Source of the DNA: Colwellia chukchiensis
GTDB taxonomy: Bacteria; Pseudomonadota; Gammaproteobacteria; Enterobacterales; Alteromonadaceae
NCBI RefSeq assembly: GCF_002104455.1
Contig: NZ_NBOC01000001.1
Coordinates: 248,001-312,000, forward strand
Direction: 5' to 3'
DNA length: 64,000 nucleotides
The notes beneath the pieces were generated by a model that did not search any database, was not told the DNA's origin, and saw only the letters and a program-made list of their open reading frames with translations. The position numbers and the translations under genes were made by a program. Within the stretch, counting starts at the first letter, position 1; each line of letters opens with the position of its first letter. Positions 57,765-64,000 of this stretch are shown here, in pieces.

Positions 57765-59035
57765 AATTTACAGGGAGGGAAGCAGGAGAAGAGAAGGAGG
57801 TTTAGTAAGGGAAGTTGCTTTATTTTTCTCCTTTAGTCCTCTTGGTTTTCTCCCTGTGAGAAATATTTTTTAGTGGCAGCCTTAGTCCATCAGATAGGCT
57901 CTCTGTAGGTTGGACTTTAGTCCATCAGATTTAAGGCGGTATTATTTTTATGGCTGCCGTGTGGTTGTCGGACTCAAGTCCGACCTACAAAAATAATTGC
58001 CTAACTCGAAATTATCGCTTGTTGGCGCTATGTAGGTTCTGTGTAGGTTGGACTTTAGTCCATCAGAAATTTAACAAGGAGAAAAAACAAGAGAAGAGAA
58101 GGAGGTTTAATATGGTAAGTTGCTTTATTTTTTCTCCTTTAGTCCTCTTTGTTTTCTCCCTGTGAGAAATATTTTTTAGTGGCAGCCTTAGTCCATCAGA
58201 TTTAAGGCGGTATTATTTTTATGGCTGCCGTGTGGTTGTCGGACTCAAGTCCGACCTACAAAAATAATTGCCTAACTCGAAATTATCGGTTGTTGGCGCT
58301 ATGTAGGTTCTGTGTAGGTTGGACTTTAGTCCATCAGAAATTTAACAAGGAGAAAAAACAAGAGAAGAGAAGGAGGTTTAATATGGTAAGTTGCTTTATT
58401 TTTTCACCTTTAGTCCTCTTTGCTTTCTCCCTGTGAAGATTATTTTTTTAGTGGCAGCTTTAGTCCATCAGATTTAAGGCGGTATTATTTTTATGGCTGC
58501 CGTGTGGTTGTCGGACTCAAGTCCGACCTACAAAAATAATTGCCTAACTCGAAATTATCGCTTGTTGGCGCTATGTAGGTTCTGTGTAGGTTGGACTTTA
58601 GTCCATCAGAAATTTAACAGGGAGAAATGCAGGAGAAGAGCAAGAGGTTTAATAAGCTAAATTGCTGTACTTTTCTCCTTTGGTTCTCATTGTTTTCTCC
58701 TTGTGAGAAGTGTTTTGTTGTTTTTGTAGGTTGGACTTCAGTCCATCAGATTTAAGGCGGTATTATTTTTATGGCTGCCTTGTGGTTGTCGGACTAAAGT
58801 CCGACCTACAAAAATAATTGCCTAACTCGAAATTATCGCTTGTTGGCGCTATGTAGGTTCTGTGTAGGTTGGACTTTAGTCCATCAGAAATTTAACAAGG
58901 AGAAAAACAAGAGAGAAGAAGGAGGTTTAGTAAGTTAAATTACTTTATTTTTTCTCCTTTAGTCCTCTTTGTTTTCTCCCTGTGAGAAATATTTTTTTAG
59001 TGGCAGCTTTAGTCCATCAGGTTCAAAGCGGGCAG
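57765..59035 (+). repeat. Composite B+C tandem array between cysD and cysN
   Basis: About four copies of a 271-278 bp unit; the landmark TTTAAGGCGGTATTATTTTT recurs at 57930, 58201, 58473 and 58751. Each unit contains a family B hairpin (GGAGAAAAAACAAGAGAAGA...CTCCTTTAGTCCTC...TTTTCTCCCTGTGAG), an inverted REP (GTCGGACTCAAGTCCGAC then CTAC, for example 57967-57988), a spacer CCTAACTCGAAATTATCG, and a direct GTAGGTTGGACTTTAGTCC copy (57905, 58042, 58314). Two identical-looking 71-codon frames inside (57950, 58221) are repeat artefacts. Confidence 0.92.
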
Positions 59036-59167
59036 CGGTTGGTAAGTGAAATAGAACTTTTAAGAGAAGGTTTAAGCTGTTTTAGTGTTTTTCTTGCAGC
59101 TTCAAGCTGACAGTTCAAAGTTATGGTTATAGCTCATAGCTATGTCTTTATATATTTAGGAATAACG

Positions 59168-60592
59168 ATGATAGATTCACCCGAAAAAAATTTAGGTACG
59201 AGCGAATTACTTGAAACTGACATTGAAGCTTATTTAAAGCAGCATGAGAATAAAGAAATGGTGCGCTTTTTTACCTGTGGTAGTGTTGATGATGGTAAAA
59301 GTACTTTAATTGGCCGGTTGTTACATGACTCAAAGATGATCTTTGAAGATCAATTAGCGGCGATTGAGAATGACAGTAAAAAGTCAGGTACTACGGGTGA
59401 TGCCGTTGACTTGGCGTTATTGGTTGATGGCTTGCAATCAGAGCGCGAGCAGGGCATTACCATAGATGTAGCATATCGTTATTTTGCCACCGATAAACGA
59501 AAGTTTATTATTGCTGATACCCCAGGCCATGAGCAATATACCCGTAATATGGCAACTGGCGCGTCAAACTGCGACTTAGCCATTATTTTGATTGATGCGC
59601 GCCATGGCGTGCAAGTGCAAACTCGTCGTCACTCTTTTATTTGCTCCTTGCTCGGTATAAAGCATGTACTGGTGGCGGTGAATAAAATGGATTTGGTGGA
59701 TTATAGCCAAGAGCGTTATCAAGCAATAAAAAAGGAATACCGTAAGTTTGCCGATGACTTAGCGTTTGATGATGTGCGCTTTGTGCCGATTTCAGCGCTT
59801 AAGGGTGATAATGTGGTGTCAGAAAGTGCCAATATGCCCTGGTACCCGGGTGCCACTATGATGAAGTTGCTGAACACTATTAAGGTTGATGATCAAAAAG
59901 ACTTCACACAGTTTCGTTTACAAGTGCAATACGTTAATCGTCCTAATCTTGATTTTAGAGGCTTTGCGGGTACTATCGGCTCAGGTCATGTACGCGTGGG
60001 TGATGAGGTGGTTGCTTTACCTTCAGGCAAAGAAAGCATTGTAAAATCAATTGTTACTTTTGAGGGTGAACTTGAGCGTGCGGATCAAGGCATGGCCATT
60101 ACCTTAACCTTAGAAGATGAAATCGACATTAGTCGTGGTGAAATGATTGTTAAAAAAGGTCATTCACCCATGTCTGCAAAAGAAATTAGCGCCACGGTTG
60201 TGTGGATGCATGAGGACGAGCTAGAGCCAGGGCGCGAGTATTATATTAAGCATGGTAGCAAACTTACCACAGGTCATGCGCTAAGCATTAGCCATCGAAT
60301 TGACGTTAACACGCTTGAAAAGTCGAATGTTGATCAGTTGGCGCTTAATGAAATTGGTGTGGTTGAGCTTGAGCTTGCGGAAACTTTGCATTTTGATGCT
60401 TACAACGATAACAAGGCCACTGGCGCATTTATTATTATTGATCGCTTAAGCAATATTACCGTGGGTGCTGGTATGATCCAAGGCGCCATTGACGGTCAAC
60501 AGCACCAGTACTCTGAGTTTGAAAAAGAGTTAAATATGTTGGTGCGTAAACACTTTCCTCATTGGGGTGCGCGCGACTTGTTAAAGCAATAA
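59168..60592 (+). CDS. cysN: Sulfate adenylyltransferase subunit 1 (GTPase)
   Basis: GTPase subunit that drives ATP sulfurylase. I chose ATG 59168, which has an AGGA site ten bases upstream and gives the usual acidic N-terminus; an upstream GTG/ATG would translate repeat sequence. 474 residues: G1 [16 protein letters not shown]3 [12 protein letters not shown] and G4 NKMDL, then EF-Tu-like beta-barrels. No CysC fusion; cysC is separate. Confidence 0.96.
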   Translation: MIDSPEKNLGTSELLETDIEAYLKQHENKEMVRFFTCGSVDDGKSTLIGRLLHDSKMIFEDQLAAIENDSKKSGTTGDAVDLALLVDGLQSEREQGITIDVAYRYFATDKRKFIIADTPGHEQYTRNMATGASNCDLAIILIDARHGVQVQTRRHSFICSLLGIKHVLVAVNKMDLVDYSQERYQAIKKEYRKFADDLAFDDVRFVPISALKGDNVVSESANMPWYPGATMMKLLNTIKVDDQKDFTQFRLQVQYVNRPNLDFRGFAGTIGSGHVRVGDEVVALPSGKESIVKSIVTFEGELERADQGMAITLTLEDEIDISRGEMIVKKGHSPMSAKEISATVVWMHEDELEPGREYYIKHGSKLTTGHALSISHRIDVNTLEKSNVDQLALNEIGVVELELAETLHFDAYNDNKATGAFIIIDRLSNITVGAGMIQGAIDGQQHQYSEFEKELNMLVRKHFPHWGARDLLKQ

Positions 60593-60604
60593 AGATGAGT
60601 TTTT

Positions 60605-60770
60605 AGCTTTAAGCTGTCAGCTGTCAGTAAAACAAGTGCCATGCTGATGTTTTTTGGTTTTACTTACAGCTTAAAACTTACAGCTTACTGCTATGTTTTA
60701 GCTTTAAACTGACAGCTTATAGCTATGTCTTTCTTATAGCTATGTCTTTCTTACAGCTATGTTTTTAGGT
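60605..60770. repeat. Family A inverted-repeat element (cysN-permease)
   Basis: Left arm AGCTTTAAGCTGTCAGCTG, core ACAAGTGCCATGCTGATG, right arm CTTACAGCTTAAAACTTACA, followed by three short direct repeats of TTATAGCTATGTCTTTC (60718-60765). It runs up to the ribosome site of the next gene. Confidence 0.8.
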
Positions 60771-60777
60771 TTCATTT

Positions 60778-62505
60778 ATGTTGTTGACGCAATGGCTATT
60801 AGTGGCAATATTTGCCTCTACCCTGATCGGGCTTGTTTGCTGGCCAAATAAGCCCGAACGTGTTTTTGCTAGCACCACGCTAGTGTGCTTGGCGGCATCA
60901 TTTGTTAGCAGTGAGGAGATACTCATCAACGCGGTAAATCCGGGTTTGGTGACATTATTACTGCTAGTTTTATGCTCATTTGCTTATGAGCGCACCAGTA
61001 TTTTACGGCGCTTATCCGCGTTAATGTTGCATGGTAAAGCACGCAGCGCTAGTGTGCGTACTTTAGTTTTTACTGCGTTAAGCTCTGCCATTATTAGCAA
61101 TACCGCAGTGGTGGCGACCCTCATTTCAGTAGTGAAAAAAAACACGGTTATTAACCCAGGTCGACTATTATTACCTTTGTCATTTGCGGCAATATTGGGT
61201 GGCACGCTAACCTTAATTGGTACCTCAACTAATTTAATTGTTAATTCACTTTGGCTTGAACAAGGGCAAGTTAGCTTAGGCTTTTTTGATTTTACTTTAG
61301 TGGGTGGCGCAGCATTGGTTACCTGTTTAATAATTATTTTGCTGCGTCAAAACACCTTAGCAAAAACAGAAAATCAACGCTTGGCCGTTGACCAATATTT
61401 ACTGGAAGCGGAAGTAAAAGCACAGTCAAAACTGGTGGGTAAAAGTATTGAAGAAAATGGCTTGCGTAATTTAGATGCGTTATTTTTAGCCGAACTAGTA
61501 CGCGATGGTCGGCTGATCTCGCCCGTTACGCCAGATGAAATTATTCACGCAAATGACCGGCTTATTTTTACCGGCGATATCAGCAAAGTGTTAATTCTTC
61601 AGCAGTTTGACGGTTTGGTATTGTTTGCTGAGCAAGACGGTTTACTGCGTGATAACTTAACTGAAGTGCTGATTAAGCCTGACTCAGCGATTGTGGGTGA
61701 AACATTAAAGTCGGCTGGTTTTCGTGCACGATTTGATGCGGCGGTTGTAGCTGTGCGTCGCGAAGGTGCCTCGCTTTCCGGTAAGCTTGGTGATATCAAA
61801 ATTCAAGCGGGTGACTTTTTAGTGCTTGCGGTTGGCTCGGACTTTTGTGCTCGCACTAATTTATCGAAAAACTTTTATATTTTGTCTGGGCACACCCCTG
61901 ACAACATGCTGTCGGGCTGGCGCGATGGCTTAGCGATATTTGGTTTTATTATTGCCATTGCCATCAGCATGTTGAGCAGCATTAGTTTATTGTCGAGTTT
62001 GCTGTTTTATTTAGCCTTATTAATGTTTAGTGGTTGCTTATCTGTCAATGAAATTAAACGTCGGTTTCCGATAGAAATATGGTTAATTGTTTTAGGCGCG
62101 TTAACCTTAGCGCAAGCGTTTGAAAACAGTGGAGTTGCTGCTATTTTTGCCGGTGAAATTGAGCACGCCTTAGCCGGACAAAGCGCCATATTGGCTTTAG
62201 TGGTGATATTTTTTATTACCTTATTGTTAACTGAAGTGATCACCAATAGTGCTGCCGCCGCGTTAGCGTTTCCGGTTGCCTATAATATTGCTATTGGCTT
62301 AGGAGTAAGCCCCTTACCATTAGTTATGGCGGTTGTATTTGGTGCCAGTGGTAGCTTTATTAGTCCTTATGGTTACCAAACTAATATTATGGTGTTTAAT
62401 GCGGGTAATTATAAAATTGCCGATTTTATTAAATTTGGTTGGCCAGTAACGGTTGCCTACAGCGTGGTAGTGCTCACCATGATACCTTGGGTTTTTCCGT
62501 TTTAA
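60778..62505 (+). CDS. SLC13-family permease with TrkA-C domains, probable sulfate importer
   Basis: 575 residues. Hydrophobic helices occupy about 1-190 and 380-575. Between them are two TrkA-C (RCK-C) domains (LVGKSIEENGLRNLDALFLAELVRDG about 220-290, and IVGETLKSAGFRARFDAAVV about 305-370). Substrate-site-like loops GTSTNLIVN and GASGSFISPYGYQTN are the SLC13 pair. Its position between cysN and cysC argues for sulfate as substrate; selectivity is not proven by sequence. Confidence 0.87.
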   Translation: MLLTQWLLVAIFASTLIGLVCWPNKPERVFASTTLVCLAASFVSSEEILINAVNPGLVTLLLLVLCSFAYERTSILRRLSALMLHGKARSASVRTLVFTALSSAIISNTAVVATLISVVKKNTVINPGRLLLPLSFAAILGGTLTLIGTSTNLIVNSLWLEQGQVSLGFFDFTLVGGAALVTCLIIILLRQNTLAKTENQRLAVDQYLLEAEVKAQSKLVGKSIEENGLRNLDALFLAELVRDGRLISPVTPDEIIHANDRLIFTGDISKVLILQQFDGLVLFAEQDGLLRDNLTEVLIKPDSAIVGETLKSAGFRARFDAAVVAVRREGASLSGKLGDIKIQAGDFLVLAVGSDFCARTNLSKNFYILSGHTPDNMLSGWRDGLAIFGFIIAIAISMLSSISLLSSLLFYLALLMFSGCLSVNEIKRRFPIEIWLIVLGALTLAQAFENSGVAAIFAGEIEHALAGQSAILALVVIFFITLLLTEVITNSAAAALAFPVAYNIAIGLGVSPLPLVMAVVFGASGSFISPYGYQTNIMVFNAGNYKIADFIKFGWPVTVAYSVVVLTMIPWVFPF

Positions 62506-62514
62506 GATATGAAT

Positions 62515-62630
62515 ATAGTTACAAGCTACAAGCTATCAGGGAAAACAAGTGCCACACTGAGTTTTTTAGGTTTTAACTTACCGCTTAAAACTGACAGCTT
62601 ACCGCTATGAATTTAGCTATGTTTTTAAAT
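62515..62630. repeat. Family A inverted-repeat element (permease-cysC)
   Basis: Degenerate copy: ACAAGCTACAAGCTATCAG, core ACAAGTGCCACACTGAG, right arm CTTACCGCTTAAAACTGACA. Same order as the 60.6-kb copy. Confidence 0.7.
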
Positions 62631-62641
62631 TTAGGAGTTAT

Positions 62642-63253
62642 ATGAAAACTGAAAATACGGTTTGGCATAATCAACATGTGAGTAAAGCGCAACGTGCTGA
62701 GTTAAAGCAGCAAAAAGCTTGCTTATTATGGTACACAGGCTTAAGTGGCTCGGGTAAGTCTACTATTGCCAATGCGGTAGACGCACTGCTGTTTGCTAAT
62801 CAACATCACAGTTATCTGCTTGATGGCGATAATGTTCGCCATGGTTTAAATGGCGACTTAGGCTTTAGCGATCAAGATCGGGTGGAAAATATTCGCCGCA
62901 TCAGCGAAGTGGCACAATTATTTGTTGATGCTGGTTTAATCGTCTCTACTGCATTTATTTCGCCTTTTCGGCAAGACCGAGCGTTAGCCGCAAGTAAGTT
63001 ATCTGCCGGCGAGTTTATTGAGGTTTTTATTGATACCCCGATTGAAGTTTGTGAGCAGCGTGATCCGAAAGGCTTATATAAAAAAGCTCGCGCCGGCGAA
63101 ATTAAAGATTTTACCGGCATCGACTCCAGCTACGAAGCACCAGAAAACCCGCAAATACAGATAAAAACTGCCGACCAAAGTATTGAGCAATGTGCACAAC
63201 AAGTTGTTGATTACTTGATAGAACATGGGATTATTGCAGCGAAAAAGCTTTAA
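62642..63253 (+). CDS. cysC: Adenylylsulfate kinase
   Basis: Phosphorylates APS to PAPS. 203 residues; P-loop GLSGSGKSTIANAV near residue 37, DGDNVRHGLNGDLGF, and FTGIDSSYEAPENP. Good AGGAG ribosome site. Last gene of the window; cysH/I/J are not present here. Confidence 0.97.
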   Translation: MKTENTVWHNQHVSKAQRAELKQQKACLLWYTGLSGSGKSTIANAVDALLFANQHHSYLLDGDNVRHGLNGDLGFSDQDRVENIRRISEVAQLFVDAGLIVSTAFISPFRQDRALAASKLSAGEFIEVFIDTPIEVCEQRDPKGLYKKARAGEIKDFTGIDSSYEAPENPQIQIKTADQSIEQCAQQVVDYLIEHGIIAAKKL

Positions 63254-63274
63254 TAAAGTGATAATTTTCAGTTT

Positions 63275-64000
63275 GTAGGGAGCGACTTTAGTCGCTACAG
63301 AAATTTTACAGGGAGGAAGGCAGGAGCAGAGAATAAGGTATTTTATTTAAAAAGCACTTTTGTGTTTTCTCTTTTAGTCCTCCTTGTATTCTCCCTGTGA
63401 GATGTTGTTGTTGTTGTTGTTGTTGTTTTTACAGAGAGAAAAGCAGGAGCCGAGAAGGAGGTTTAGTAAGTTAAATAGCTTTATTTGTTCCCCTTTCGTC
63501 CTCTGTGTTTTCTTCCTATGAGAAGTATTTTTTTAGGGGCAGCCTTAGTCCATCAGGCTTTAAGGCACTATTAATTTTATGGCAGCCTTGTGGTTGTCGG
63601 ACTAAAGTCCGACCTACAAAAATAGTTTCCTAGCTCGATATTATCGCTTGTTGGCGTTATGCAGGCTTATGTAGGTTGGACTTCAGTCCATCAGATAGAT
63701 TCTCTGTAGGTTGGGCTGTAGTCTCTACAGAAATTTTACAGGGAGGAAATCAGGAGCAGAGAAGGAGGTCTAGTAAGTTAAGTTGCTTTTGTGTTTTCTC
63801 TTTTAGTCCTCTTTATTCTCTCCCTGTGAGATGTTGTTGTTATTTTTACAGGGAGGAAAGCAGGAGCAGAGAAGGAGGTTTAAAAAGCTAAATTGCTGAT
63901 TTTTTTTCCTTTGGTCCTCTTTGTTTTCTTCCTATGAAAAATTAATTGTTTTTGTAGGCTGGACTTCAGTCGCTTTTTATTGACCGCTTTATTTAAAGGA
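63275..64000 (+). repeat. Mixed family B/C repeat region after cysC (runs off the window)
   Basis: Family C copies near 63275 (GTAGGGAGCGACTTTAGTCG), 63596 (inverted: GTCGGACTAAAGTCCGAC), 63671 and 63955 (GTAGGCTGGACTTCAGTCG). Family B units begin at 63309, 63431, 63738 and 63848. A (GTT)8 microsatellite at 63404-63427 lies in the family B linker, where other copies have two or three GTT. No credible gene. Confidence 0.88.

Noticed and set aside
57950-58436. Two almost identical 71-codon frames starting MAAVWLSDSS
   Set aside because: They are products of the 272-bp tandem unit, spanning REP and family B sequence; there is no ribosome site and no sign of protein-like conservation.
63676-63891. 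71-codon frame in the terminal repeat region
   Set aside because: Entirely made of family B and C repeat sequence.

Overview
The window reads as chromosomal DNA of a marine gammaproteobacterium. The polar chemotaxis set (cheA-cheB-motor pair-ParC/ParP-cheW-DUF2802), the ribH-nusB-thiL-pgpA block, moderate AT-richness and the gene content together suggest Alteromonadales, most likely a Colwelliaceae/Thalassotalea-like organism. That placement is inference; there is no rRNA gene in the window to confirm it.

Layout. (1) 1-7310: end of a flagellar/chemotaxis operon. It holds a left-truncated cheA, cheB, a MotA/MotB-type pair, a ParA-type ATPase (ParC), its CheW-domain partner (ParP), cheW and a DUF2802 protein. 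(2) 7458-15825: housekeeping genes, namely mlaA, a small membrane protein, ribH-nusB-thiL-pgpA, then serA, rpiA, fau and dtpT on the minus strand. (3) 16350-23973: first half of a surface-polysaccharide locus, with an SLBB export protein, tviB- and tviC-type UDP-HexNAc genes, wzz, and a wecA-type initiating transferase. (4) 24265-34853: a complete-looking but compact type II secretion system (G,E,F,H,I,J,K,L,M, a GspC-like protein and a lipoprotein secretin D). It is followed at 35281-36603 by one strongly promoted, cysteine-free, Ala/Thr-rich secreted protein that looks like its cargo. (5) 36794-52107: second half of the polysaccharide locus, with a Wzx flippase, nitroreductase-like protein, pyruvyl transferase, four sugar- or acyl-transferases, a Wzy-like polymerase, rmlA, rmlC, rmlD, rmlB and an interposed GxxExxY gene. 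(6) 52245-63253: ugd, galU, pgi and the sulfate-activation genes cysD, cysN, an SLC13/TrkA-C permease and cysC.

How it fits together. Regions 3, 5 and 6 supply nucleotide sugars (UDP-HexNAcA, dTDP-rhamnose, UDP-glucose, UDP-glucuronate) and assemble a Wzx/Wzy-dependent surface glycan. Region 4 sits inside that locus and appears to be a dedicated secretion machine plus an abundant surface protein. The arrangement recalls the Aeromonas S-layer, which is exported by a type II-like apparatus and held by O-antigen. This is the main biological hypothesis of the window.

A second theme is non-coding repeats. Three families of short inverted-repeat elements fill many intergenic gaps: A, built on AGCTGTAAGC/CTGTCAG; B, bounded by ACAGGGAG...CTCCCTGT; and C, GTAG-headed REP-like palindromes. 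B and C are amplified into tandem arrays at 48.4-49.4, 54.4-55.0, 57.8-59.0 and 63.3-64.0 kb, and one array separates cysD from cysN. I saw no tRNA, rRNA, CRISPR array, transposase or prophage gene.
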